Assembly (NCBI GenBank): GCA_965221185.1
Contig: OZ244866.1
Location: forward strand, 2,976,001 to 3,040,000
Reading direction: 5' to 3'
Length of the DNA stretch: 64,000 bases
Origin: Aldehydirespirator sp965221185
GTDB lineage: Bacteria > Actinomycetota > Acidimicrobiia > Acidimicrobiales > Aldehydirespiratoraceae
Under the pieces are notes generated by a model. That model was given only the letters and a program-made list of their open reading frames with translations. It was not told the origin of the DNA and ran no database searches. Every line of letters starts with the position of its first letter. The first letter of the stretch is position 1. The translations under genes and the position numbers were made by a program. Of this stretch, positions 55,234 through 63,208 are shown one piece after another.

Positions 55234-55259
55234 CGCATCGGGACAGCCCGCAAGTTGTT

Positions 55260-55265
55260 GTATAC
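55260..55265. promoter_or_regulatory. GTATAC box, distal, before the binding-protein gene
   Basis: A second box, TTGTATACAG, centred 32 bases from the first (three helical turns). Confidence 0.45.
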
Positions 55266-55333
55266 AGCGACCGAGCCGCGGCCCGCGCGGGTCGGACCGG
55301 CGTTCGCGCGAACCGGTCCTTGGAGCCGGAGCG

Positions 55334-56557
55334 CTACCTGTGCGGACGCCAGGCCCGGCTGTCGGTGAACAGCACCACCGGACCGATGAGCGCCGCGGTC
55401 GCCACCAGTACCGCGGGGCCCAGGCCCAGCACGAGCAGGGCGGCCACACCGAGGGGCGCTCCGGCGAGGGTGAGGCCGCGGGCCACCCCGACCAGGGTCA
55501 CGGCGTCGCCGGTCAGCTCGGGATGCACCGTCTCGCTGACCGCGGTGATGGTCAGAACCTGTATCAGGCCGACGGCCACGCCACCGGCGACCAGGGCGGC
55601 TGTTACCAGCGCGACGTTCATGTCGAAACCCACGAAGGCGGTTGCCACCAGCGTCACCGCGCCCCAGCGGGCCACGCCGGGCGCGACGCGGGGTCCCTCG
55701 ATGGACACGGCCAGGTACCCGCCCACCGCGGACGCACCGTTGGCCACCGCCACGACCACCCCGATCAGGGCCTCACTGCTGCCGGCCGCGTCGAGGCCAA
55801 TCGGCACATACGACCCGAGCAGCCCGCGCCACGCGCCCACCGCGATGCTGGCCCACACCCCAACTTGCACGCCCCGATTCCGGAGCAGCTGCCGGTAGCC
55901 ATGCCCGCCCACCCGGGCGAAGGGCGGGGGCCGATGCAGCATCAGCGTGGGGACGATGCCCACCACAGCGACGGCCGCGGCCACCGCAAACGCAGCCCTG
56001 AAGGAGCGCTCGGCGACGAAGCCGCCCAGCGCAGGGCCGATCAGCATCCCCACCGTGGCCGCCATGTTGAGGCTGGCGATCGCTCTGGGCGTGGACCGCG
56101 GCGAGCGCAGTATCTGTACCTGGTTGCCCGTCCAGAAGAAGGCTCGGGCCATGCCCTGCAGCGCGGCCGACGCCACCAGCGCTGCCAGTCCCGACGACAG
56201 AACGAGCAGCCCGACGGCCGAGCTCATCAGGACGGCCGCGGCCGAGATGATGTTGGCATTGGACACGGCCCGCATCAGCGACCCGAGCTGCCATCGCGTC
56301 AGCACCTGGACTGCGGCCGACAGGCCGATGAGGACTCCGGCCGCGGTCTTGGACCGGCCCTGGCCCACCACGAACAGCGGATAGGCCACCAGGATGATGC
56401 CCAGGCACACCGCGAAGAAGAGGGCGCCGACGTACTGGGCGGCGGCCTCGCGACGCTCAGACGGCGCCGGGTCGGCATCTTCGGGGCTGTCGCGGTCGGG
56501 CCCCGCGCCGTCAGGAACGGCGCTGCCGGTCACCCGCCGGTCACGACGAGGGGCCAC
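55334..56557 (-). CDS. MFS transporter with soluble N-terminal tail
   Basis: 407 residues from GTG 56557. A polar, Pro/Asp-rich tail (about 1-40) precedes 12 hydrophobic segments (YVGALFFAVCLGIILVAYPLF first). Loop sequences TRWQLGSLMRA and RSPRSTPRAIASLN fit the drug/sugar efflux type more than the other MFS carriers here. It is co-directional with the aldehyde dehydrogenase upstream, with element copy G between them (36 bases before this start). Confidence 0.8.
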   Translation of the reverse strand: MAPRRDRRVTGSAVPDGAGPDRDSPEDADPAPSERREAAAQYVGALFFAVCLGIILVAYPLFVVGQGRSKTAAGVLIGLSAAVQVLTRWQLGSLMRAVSNANIISAAAVLMSSAVGLLVLSSGLAALVASAALQGMARAFFWTGNQVQILRSPRSTPRAIASLNMAATVGMLIGPALGGFVAERSFRAAFAVAAAVAVVGIVPTLMLHRPPPFARVGGHGYRQLLRNRGVQVGVWASIAVGAWRGLLGSYVPIGLDAAGSSEALIGVVVAVANGASAVGGYLAVSIEGPRVAPGVARWGAVTLVATAFVGFDMNVALVTAALVAGGVAVGLIQVLTITAVSETVHPELTGDAVTLVGVARGLTLAGAPLGVAALLVLGLGPAVLVATAALIGPVVLFTDSRAWRPHR

Positions 56558-56593
56558 GCAGATAGGTGCAGCCTCCTCGCGGTGCGTCGCATT

Positions 56594-56693
56594 TCCCGCT
56601 CCTGTTCGCTTCGCTCACGGGCCGCTCGGGCCACGGCCTCGCTCAGCGCCTCGCGAGACCCTTGTGAAACTGCTACCCATCCGCTCGGCCTCT
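56594..56693 (-). repeat. 100-bp bipartite element, copy G
   Basis: Complete 13-36-51 copy. The aldehyde dehydrogenase frame runs into it and uses a TGA in its 51-base block. It is oriented towards the MFS gene. Two bases differ from the majority 51-base block. Confidence 0.9.
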
Positions 56694-58210
56694 GGGCCGG
56701 CGGGGGTGATGGCGACGCTTATCGCCTTGGACCGGGTGTGGCTCAGGATGTCGTCCACGAGGCCCAGTTCCTTGCCGATGCCGGACTGCTTCCAGCCGCC
56801 GAAGGGCAGACCCGGGTAGCGCACCTCCACGTCGTTCACCCACACGTAACCGGCGTCGATGGCCCGGGCCGCGCCCAGCGCCCGGCTCACGTCGTTGCTC
56901 CAGATGCTGGCCGTCAGCCCGTAGGGGGTGTCGTTGGCCATGGCGACGGCCTCGACGGCGTCGGTGAAGGTGGTGACGGCCAGCACGGGTCCGAATATCT
57001 CGGTGCGGGCGATGGTGGCGCCGTGGTCCACGTCGTCGAACACGGCGGGCGCGATGAAGGCGCCGGCGGCGAGTTGGGGATCGGCCGGACGCGTGCCGCC
57101 GGTGAGCAGCCGCCCGCCGTCGGCCCTGCCCGCTTCGACAAAGCCGAGGATCCGGTCTCGATGGGCGTGCGACACCATGCAGCCCATGTCCGAGGACGGG
57201 TTGTCGGGCATGCCGATGCGGATCTGCTCGGTCGCCTCGACCACGCGCTCCAGCACCGCGTCGCGCCGCGAGGCGTGGATCAGCAGCCGGGTGGTGGCGC
57301 CGCAGCTCTGGCCCCCGACCCGGGCGAAGTTGGAGCCCTTCACCACCGCGGCCGCGGCGATGTCGGGATCGACGTCATCGAAGATCAGGATGGGGTTCTT
57401 GCCTCCCAGCTCCAGGGTGAGGCTCTTGATCACCCCCGACGCGCCGGCCCGGGCCTGCACGGCCAGCCCGGTGCGCAGCGAGCCGGTGAACGACACGCGG
57501 GGCACATCGGGGTGCCCGACCAGGGCCTCGCCCGCGGCCGCACCGCCCGGCACCACGTTGAAGACCCCCGCAGGCAGCAGGTCCTCTGCCAGCGAGGCGA
57601 TCACCAGCGGCGACAGCGGGGTCTGCTCGGCCGGCTTGAGGACCACCGAGTTCCCGGCGGCCAGGGCGGGAGCGGCCTTCATGCACGTGAACAGAGTAGG
57701 ATGGTTGTAGGCGCACAGGGCTCCCACCACGCCCCAGGGGGCCGGCTCGGTGAAGTGCAGCCCGCCGGGCGTGGCCGGGATGGTGCGCCCGTGGAGTTCG
57801 GGCGCGACCCCGGCGATGGTCTGGAGGAACTTGCCGCCCTTGGCCGCGCTGGCCGACATGGAGGTGACTGCGGTCCCGCAGTCGCGGGCGTCGAGCAGAC
57901 CCAGCCGGGGCGCGGCCTCCACCACACGGCGCCCCCATTCGGCCAGCCGGGCGGCCCGCTCGTGGACGCCCATCGCGGCCCACGCCGGCTGGGACCGGGC
58001 CGCGGCGTCCACCGCCCGGTCGATGTCGGCGGACCCGGCCTGATGGACGCGGGCCAGCACCGAGCCGGTGGACGGGCAGATGTCGTCCTGCACGGCCTCC
58101 ACGCCGCCCGCCGACGCCACGCACCCGCCGTCGACCCACATCGGGATCTCGGCATCGGCAGCCGAGCCGACCGGCAGGTCAAGCAGGTCTTGCAGCGAGA
58201 TCGCCTTCAT
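56615..58210 (-). CDS. NAD(P)-dependent aldehyde dehydrogenase with repeat-encoded tail
   Basis: 531 residues. ALDH motifs: APWGVVGALCAYNHPT, FTGSLRTGLAV (Rossmann contact), LELGGKNPILIFDD with the catalytic Glu, ARVGGQSCGATTRLL with the nucleophilic Cys, and EIFGPVLAVTTF. The family part ends at SKAISVAI. A further 30 or so residues (from TPAGPEAER) extend to the stop, and about the last 25 are encoded by element copy G. The tail is therefore recent and possibly unstructured. It oxidises an aldehyde to an acid; substrate unknown. Confidence 0.88.
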   Translation of the reverse strand: MKAISLQDLLDLPVGSAADAEIPMWVDGGCVASAGGVEAVQDDICPSTGSVLARVHQAGSADIDRAVDAAARSQPAWAAMGVHERAARLAEWGRRVVEAAPRLGLLDARDCGTAVTSMSASAAKGGKFLQTIAGVAPELHGRTIPATPGGLHFTEPAPWGVVGALCAYNHPTLFTCMKAAPALAAGNSVVLKPAEQTPLSPLVIASLAEDLLPAGVFNVVPGGAAAGEALVGHPDVPRVSFTGSLRTGLAVQARAGASGVIKSLTLELGGKNPILIFDDVDPDIAAAAVVKGSNFARVGGQSCGATTRLLIHASRRDAVLERVVEATEQIRIGMPDNPSSDMGCMVSHAHRDRILGFVEAGRADGGRLLTGGTRPADPQLAAGAFIAPAVFDDVDHGATIARTEIFGPVLAVTTFTDAVEAVAMANDTPYGLTASIWSNDVSRALGAARAIDAGYVWVNDVEVRYPGLPFGGWKQSGIGKELGLVDDILSHTRSKAISVAITPAGPEAERMGSSFTRVSRGAERGRGPSGP

Positions 58211-58301
58211 CCCGGCCTCATCCCTCTGGCGAACAATCGCGGCTTGTTGTCCATACGACCAGAAAGCGCGACGAGAGCGGGCGTGCGGCCGATCCCCGGG
58301 C

Positions 58302-59021
58302 TCAGGCGGCGGCCTGGGCGCCCGCGGCGGGATACCACTGGCGGCCCTCCACGTACTGCAGCCACAGGCCGTCCATGTAGAACCAGCGCTTCATGGCGGC
58401 CTGGCGCACCTGCTCGATCACCGTCTGCTGGGACCGCTCGTCCTCGGAGTGGTTGATGATGATCTCGAAGCCGGCGTCGCCGTGCTCCACATCGGCGACG
58501 ACGTGCAGCGTGAAGAAGTCGATGTCGGTGTCGGTGAACCCGTAGACGGTGCGCAACGGATCGATCAGCGGCGCGTACAGCTCGGGCACCTGCGACTCCA
58601 GCCCGATGGTCAGCGTGGCGACGCCCTCCAGCACGCTCTTCATCATCAGGGTGTTGATGATGAAGTCCTTGAGCGCGGCGGTGGTGGGCAGGTCGGGGGC
58701 CGAGCGGCCCTCCTCGAAGGTCATGCCCAGGGCCATGCCGAACTTCGACAGCTTGTCGACGTGGCGCTCGTCGGGGTCCTCCTCCTCGTTGAGGTTCTCC
58801 AGCAGCAGCACGCGGGCGTCGTGCCAGTCGCACAGCCCGTACATGATCCCGGAGTAGCGCGACGCGTTGCTCACGAAGTTGTAGTGCTGCTGGCAGTAGG
58901 CCCTCATGGCCTCGTTGGACAGCTCGCCCTTGGCCCAGGTCTTGAAGAACGGGTGATTCTTGGAGTGCCACTCGTTGCGGGCGGCCTCCAAGGCCTTGCG
59001 ATATTCGGCTGGTCCGAGCAT
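58302..59021 (-). CDS. Heme-oxygenase-fold iron oxidase-like protein (PqqC/TenA/HDO type)
   Basis: 239 residues, all helical. A first carboxylate/His cluster EEEDPDERHVD (Glu79-Glu81, His87) and a second DFFTLHVVADVEHGD (His173, Asp177, His180, Asp182) have the spacing of heme-oxygenase-like diiron oxidases, alongside conserved aromatic residues (HYNFV). It was probably named an iron-containing redox enzyme or TenA-like protein in other genomes. It lies between two aldehyde dehydrogenase genes on the same strand, so it may generate an aldehyde or act on their substrates; that role is inference. Confidence 0.72.
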   Translation of the reverse strand: MLGPAEYRKALEAARNEWHSKNHPFFKTWAKGELSNEAMRAYCQQHYNFVSNASRYSGIMYGLCDWHDARVLLLENLNEEEDPDERHVDKLSKFGMALGMTFEEGRSAPDLPTTAALKDFIINTLMMKSVLEGVATLTIGLESQVPELYAPLIDPLRTVYGFTDTDIDFFTLHVVADVEHGDAGFEIIINHSEDERSQQTVIEQVRQAAMKRWFYMDGLWLQYVEGRQWYPAAGAQAAA

Positions 59022-59060
59022 TGGACGCCTCTTTCTGTTGTGAATCGAGTTGGGTTCGAT

Positions 59061-60515
59061 CTAGGAGCGCAGGAACACGGTCTTGGTGCGGGTGAAGAAG
59101 TCCAGCGACGACTCACCGCCCTCGGCCCAGCCCGCCCCGGAGTGCCCGTAGCCCTCGAAGGGCACATGGAAGGGGACCCCGGTCAGGGGCGAGTTGACTT
59201 TGACGGTGCCCGCGTGGGAGCCCTTCCAGAACCGGCGGGCCACCGCGACGTCGCCGGTTACGATGCCGGAGGTGAGCCCGTAAGCGGTGGCGTTGGCCTT
59301 GGCCACGGCCTCGTCGATGTCGCTGATCGCCTCGAAGGTGACCACCGGGCCGAAGATCTCCTCGGTGGTGAGCGGGCCCACCTCAGGATCCACCAGCACC
59401 GCTGGCGCCACCCTGCCGTCCCGCCAGTCGGCGGGCTCGGGCCGCACCACATCGCGGGCCTCCTCATCGGCCAGAGCCACATACTCCTCGACCCGACCGG
59501 CCTCGTGCTCGCTGACCAGGATCCCGAGCTCGTCGCTCCCCGACGTGTCGGTCATGGCCCGCACCCTGGACGACAGCAGCTCCAGCAGCTCGTGGTAGAT
59601 GTCGGTGTGCACCAGCAGCCGGCCGGCCGCGGTGCAGATCTGACCGTTGTTGCGGAAGCTGGAGGCCACGATGATGTCGGCCGCCTTGGCGAGGTCGGCG
59701 TCGGACCACACAACGATGGTGTTCTTGCCACCCAGTTCGGCCTGGAACGGAACCTCCACCCGCAGCCGCCGCCTGATGGCCTCGGCCGCCTCATAGGAGC
59801 CGGTCAGGCTCACGCCGTCGAGCTCGGGCGCCGACAACAGAGCCTTCTCGATCACCGAGCTGCGGCCGATGGTTGCGGAGATCAGGCCCGCGGGCAGGCC
59901 GGCGTCGAGCAGGGTGACTGCGATCATCAAACCGGCGATGCCCGCGTTGGTGGACGGCTTGAAGACCACCGCGTTGCCAGCGGCCAGCGCGGCCGACAGC
60001 TTGCGGATCGGGATCGTGAACGGGAAGTTCCAGGGCGTGATGAGGGCCACCACTCCGAGCGGCTCGATGAGGGTGAATATGTCCTCGTCGAAGTCCGTGG
60101 AGAACGTGGTGCCCAGCTTCCGGTAACCGAGCTCGGCGTAGTAGTCGAGCACGGCTGCTCCCTTGGCCACCTCGACGGTGGCCTCCGAGGCCGGCTTGCC
60201 CATGTCGGCTGAGATGATGGGCGCCAACTCCTCGGCCCGCTCCCGGAACAGGGCGGCGGCCCGGTGGAGCACCTCTGCTCGGGCCGCGGGGCCGGTGGCG
60301 GCCCACGACGGCGCCGCTTCTGCAGCCACCCGGTAGGCGGTGCGCACATCGTCGGGTCCGGCGGTGCGCACCACCGCCAGCACGCGGCCGTCGCTGCGGC
60401 TGATCAGCTTCTGCTCGGGGCCCGAGCCAGGCCTGATGGCCCCGTCGATCAGGATGCCGACCTCGTCGGCGTCGCCGCTGCCGTCCACGGTGATCCGAGC
60501 GGGTATCAGCGTCAT
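59061..60515 (-). CDS. NAD(P)-dependent aldehyde dehydrogenase (succinate-semialdehyde-type)
   Basis: 484 residues. Motifs: ALITPWNFPFTIPIRKLSAALAAGNAVVFKPS, LTGSYEAAEAI, AELGGKNTIVV (Glu), NNGQICTAAGRLLV (catalytic Cys) and EIFGPVVTFEAI. General form resembles semialdehyde and 2-oxoglutarate semialdehyde dehydrogenases, but the specificity is not determined. A GTATAC box stands 63 bases before the start. With the heme-oxygenase-fold gene and the first ALDH it forms a minus-strand set. Confidence 0.88.
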   Translation of the reverse strand: MTLIPARITVDGSGDADEVGILIDGAIRPGSGPEQKLISRSDGRVLAVVRTAGPDDVRTAYRVAAEAAPSWAATGPAARAEVLHRAAALFRERAEELAPIISADMGKPASEATVEVAKGAAVLDYYAELGYRKLGTTFSTDFDEDIFTLIEPLGVVALITPWNFPFTIPIRKLSAALAAGNAVVFKPSTNAGIAGLMIAVTLLDAGLPAGLISATIGRSSVIEKALLSAPELDGVSLTGSYEAAEAIRRRLRVEVPFQAELGGKNTIVVWSDADLAKAADIIVASSFRNNGQICTAAGRLLVHTDIYHELLELLSSRVRAMTDTSGSDELGILVSEHEAGRVEEYVALADEEARDVVRPEPADWRDGRVAPAVLVDPEVGPLTTEEIFGPVVTFEAISDIDEAVAKANATAYGLTSGIVTGDVAVARRFWKGSHAGTVKVNSPLTGVPFHVPFEGYGHSGAGWAEGGESSLDFFTRTKTVFLRS

Positions 60516-60578
60516 GGTGTGCCTCCGGGAGCGTGCGCTTCACCCGCGAGGCGGGCGCGCCGCGCACGACCGCGCCTT

Positions 60579-60584
60579 GTATAC
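60579..60584. promoter_or_regulatory. GTATAC box between divergent ALDH and MFS genes
   Basis: CTTGTATACAGG, 63 bases before the ALDH ATG (minus) and upstream of element H and the MFS gene (plus). Confidence 0.4.
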
Positions 60585-60643
60585 AGGACGCCATATACCC
60601 TAGGCCGACCGGTTCGAGACTTGCCAATGAGAGGACGGCGCCA

Positions 60644-60743
60644 AGAGGCCGAGCGGATATGCGGCGGTTCATGAGGATCTTTGCGAGGCGCCGAGCGAGG
60701 CCGTGGCCCGAGCGGCCCGTGAGCGCAGCGAACAAGAGCGGGA
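60644..60743 (+). repeat. 100-bp bipartite element, copy H
   Basis: Complete 13-36-51 copy in plus orientation, 50 bases before the MFS start. Its variable segment matches that of copy D at 22 of 36 positions, including ATGAGGATCTT. Confidence 0.9.
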
Positions 60744-60793
60744 AACAACATCCTTCACCGCTCGGCGTTCACCCCTGTCCGCGGGAGCGCTAA
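60671..60793 (+). other. Candidate 40-residue leader ORF in repeat copy H
   Basis: ATG at base 28 of the element. The frame is MRIFARRRARPWPERPVSAA and 20 more residues, ending in TAA directly before the MFS start codon (TAAGTG). This arrangement would allow translational coupling. Confidence 0.28.
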
Positions 60794-62065
60794 GTGCCAG
60801 ACGGTTTCGGACCGGGCCGAGATTCGGTGGTCGGGATCGGGGGATCCCCGGGCCGAGCGAGCCTGCTGGGGCGCCCAGGGCACACCGCCGGGTTCGCTGC
60901 GCTGGTGACAGCCTCCCTGGTGGTCACCACGGCCGCCAACCTCTCCCCGACGCTGGTCAGCGCCCTCGCCGTGCAGATCCAGGACGATCTCGGCATCGGG
61001 GAGGTCGAGATCGGTATGACGGTCAGCGCCTTCTTCTTCGTGGGGGTGTTGAGCTCAGCGTTGGCCGGCCGGATGGTGGAGCGCATCGGACCCGCCGCGG
61101 CGCTGCGCCTGGCCGCGGCCACGGCCGGTGCGATGCTGGTGGTCACCGGGGTGCTGGCTCGGTCCTGGTTGGTGCTGATGGCCCTGGTGGCGGTGGCCGG
61201 GTTGGCCAACTCGTGGGCCCAGCCCGCGGCCAACCTGTACGTGGCCCGGGGGGTGTCGAGCCGGCGCCAGGGCCTGGCTCTCGGCATCCAGAAGTCGGGC
61301 ATCCCGACCGCGTCGCTGCTGGGTGGGCTGGCCGTGCCCGCGGTCGGCCTCACCATCGGCTGGAGCTGGGCCTTCGTGCTCGGGGGCTTGCTGGCCTTCG
61401 CGGTGTCGCTCGGCGTGCCGGCCGTCGGCGCCGCGCCGTCGGCGGCGGGCGGGCCCGGCCCAGCGACCGAGGGTCCGGCGGTCCGGCCGCGGCCCGACGT
61501 TCCCATGCGGCTGCTGGTGGCGGTGGCCTGCTCAACCTGCCTGGCCGCCATGGGCTCGATGGGGCTCAGCGCGTTCTTCGTGCTGTCGAGCGTGGAGATC
61601 GGTGTCGACGAGGCCCTCGCCGGGGTCCTGCTGATGGCCGGGAGCGTGGTCGGCATTGCAGCCCGGCTGGCCATGGGCGCCAGCGCGGACCGGAGCTCGC
61701 TGAGCCCGTGGCACATGCTCACCGCCATGTACGCGGTGGCTGCGGTGGCCTTCGTCGGGCTCTCCGTTGGATCGAAGGCCACGCTGTTCGCGGCGATGCC
61801 GTTCGCTTTCGCGACCTCCTTCGCCTGGCCCGGTTTGTTCCATCTGGCCGTGGTGCGGGCGAACCCGTCGGCGCCGGGCGCGGCCACCGGCATCACCATG
61901 ACCGGCAGCTTCACCGGGGCGGTGTGCGGCCCACTGCTGTTCGGACTGCTGGTGGAGGTGGCGGGCTACGCCTGGGCCTGGGGTTTCACCGCCATCACAT
62001 CAGCAGCGGCTGCGGTGGTTATGGCTGTAGTCGGCCGTCTCATCGGGCACCGCCCCGCCGGCTAA
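60794..62065 (+). CDS. MFS transporter
   Basis: 423 residues from GTG 60794. About 12 hydrophobic segments, with a Gly/Pro/Ala-rich cytoplasmic loop between TM6 and TM7 (AAPSAAGGPGPATEGP). Signature loop RMVERIGPAAAL and the TM11 repeat GAATGITMTGSFTGAVCGPLLFG resemble the carriers at 14593 and 33450. It likely transports a compound linked to the ALDH/amidohydrolase genes. The stop overlaps that of the convergent amidohydrolase (CTAA). Confidence 0.85.
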   Translation: MPDGFGPGRDSVVGIGGSPGRASLLGRPGHTAGFAALVTASLVVTTAANLSPTLVSALAVQIQDDLGIGEVEIGMTVSAFFFVGVLSSALAGRMVERIGPAAALRLAAATAGAMLVVTGVLARSWLVLMALVAVAGLANSWAQPAANLYVARGVSSRRQGLALGIQKSGIPTASLLGGLAVPAVGLTIGWSWAFVLGGLLAFAVSLGVPAVGAAPSAAGGPGPATEGPAVRPRPDVPMRLLVAVACSTCLAAMGSMGLSAFFVLSSVEIGVDEALAGVLLMAGSVVGIAARLAMGASADRSSLSPWHMLTAMYAVAAVAFVGLSVGSKATLFAAMPFAFATSFAWPGLFHLAVVRANPSAPGAATGITMTGSFTGAVCGPLLFGLLVEVAGYAWAWGFTAITSAAAAVVMAVVGRLIGHRPAG

Positions 62066-63162
62066 ACAGCTAGGGGGCCGTAGAGGCGTTCGGCGTTGCC
62101 GGCGAGGATGGCTTGCTTGTCGGCGCCGGCCAGGGCCGGGTTCTCCAGCAGCTCGTCGATCTCGTGGCGACAGGTGGCCGCGGTGACCTCGTGGGGGAAG
62201 TCCGAGGAGAACACCAGCGGTGCGCTGCCCACTAGCTCCACGAAGCGGGTCAGCCCCAGCTCGTCGCCCTCGCAGCCGACGAAGATGCGCCCGGCGTCGG
62301 CGTGGGCCAGCACGTAGTCGCTCACCCGTCCGCCCGGCTCCACCGCGCAGAACCGCCCGCCCGGGTCGTGCTGGCTGAACGCGGCCCAAGAGTTGTCGAA
62401 GCGCTCCAGGCAGGTGACGAACCAGTTCACGCCACCCTCCAGGAAGGCGACGCGCAGACCCGGGTGGCGGTCGAGGATGCCGTTGGAGACGATCCCGGCC
62501 AGCGCGATCATCTGGCCCCACGGATGGCCGAGTGCGTGCACGAAGGGCCACACGTCGAGATGGTCGATGCCGAAGTTGGCGTGGCAGCCGCCGTGCACCG
62601 CCAGGGCGCAGCCGAGCCGCTCGGCCTCGGCATATACCGGCCAGTACTCCCGGGAGCCGAGATGGCCCTTGAGGCCGTTGGAGGGCAGCATGGCTCCCAC
62701 CAGCCCGAGTTCAGTGACCGCCCGCCGCAGCTCCTCCACCGCGGCTTCGGGAACCTGCATGGGCAGCAGCGCCATGCCGCTGAGCCGCTCGTCGGCAGAA
62801 GCGTGGGTGTCGCTGAGCCAGTCGTTGTAGGCCCGGGCCAGCGCCACCGCCACCTCCGGATAGTTCACCCGGCCGATGGACAGGCCCGCGGTCGGATACA
62901 GCACCGCAGCGGAGATGCCGACGGTGTCGAGGAACTCCCGCCACTGTGGGGCCCTCACCCGGCCGGCCCGGTTGAAGCTGGCCGCGGAGTGCCGGAAGCT
63001 GGTGTGCACATGGTCGAGCGGCGGGAACAGGCCCACCACCGGCGGGACGAGGCCCACGCTGCGGGGCGTCTCCAGGGCCATCTCCCGGTAGGTCTCGGGC
63101 AGGTACTCGAGGATCTCCGACGAGTCCTCCTGAACGTGGCCGTCGGCGTCGATCACCCTCAT
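62062..63162 (-). CDS. Amidohydrolase family 2 (ACMSD-like) metal-dependent hydrolase/decarboxylase
   Basis: 366 residues from ATG 63162, beginning RVIDADGHVQED, which supplies the metal-binding DxHx. Later come ALAVHGGCHANFG (His pair), HALGHPWGQMIALAG and FSSDFPHEV with the catalytic Asp. The family includes aminocarboxymuconate-semialdehyde decarboxylase and other aromatic-acid decarboxylases or lactone hydrolases. A frame extension upstream lacks conserved sequence and was left out. It follows the epimerase gene on the same strand by 46 bases, suggesting a shared transcript. Confidence 0.85.
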   Translation of the reverse strand: MRVIDADGHVQEDSSEILEYLPETYREMALETPRSVGLVPPVVGLFPPLDHVHTSFRHSAASFNRAGRVRAPQWREFLDTVGISAAVLYPTAGLSIGRVNYPEVAVALARAYNDWLSDTHASADERLSGMALLPMQVPEAAVEELRRAVTELGLVGAMLPSNGLKGHLGSREYWPVYAEAERLGCALAVHGGCHANFGIDHLDVWPFVHALGHPWGQMIALAGIVSNGILDRHPGLRVAFLEGGVNWFVTCLERFDNSWAAFSQHDPGGRFCAVEPGGRVSDYVLAHADAGRIFVGCEGDELGLTRFVELVGSAPLVFSSDFPHEVTAATCRHEIDELLENPALAGADKQAILAGNAERLYGPLAV

Positions 63163-63208
63163 CGGTGCCTGCCGCTCTGCCGCTGCCGCCCGGCCGCGCC
63201 CATCCCGC

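Noticed and set aside
55010..58456. Very long plus-strand open frame over the MFS and ALDH genes
   Set aside because: Composition is Arg/Gly/His-rich with no domains, while the minus strand carries clear MFS and ALDH sequence.
60592..60599. CATATACC close to the GTATAC box at 60579
   Set aside because: It breaks the palindrome core (ATATAC), so it is not counted as a twelfth site.
12258..60743. The 100-bp elements as transposon ends, MITEs or attC sites
   Set aside because: No terminal inverted repeats, no transposase or integrase gene nearby, and target duplications are visible only around copy C.
62062..62065. Overlapping stop codons of convergent genes (CTAA)
   Set aside because: A compact convergent gene end; no sign of a regulatory structure.
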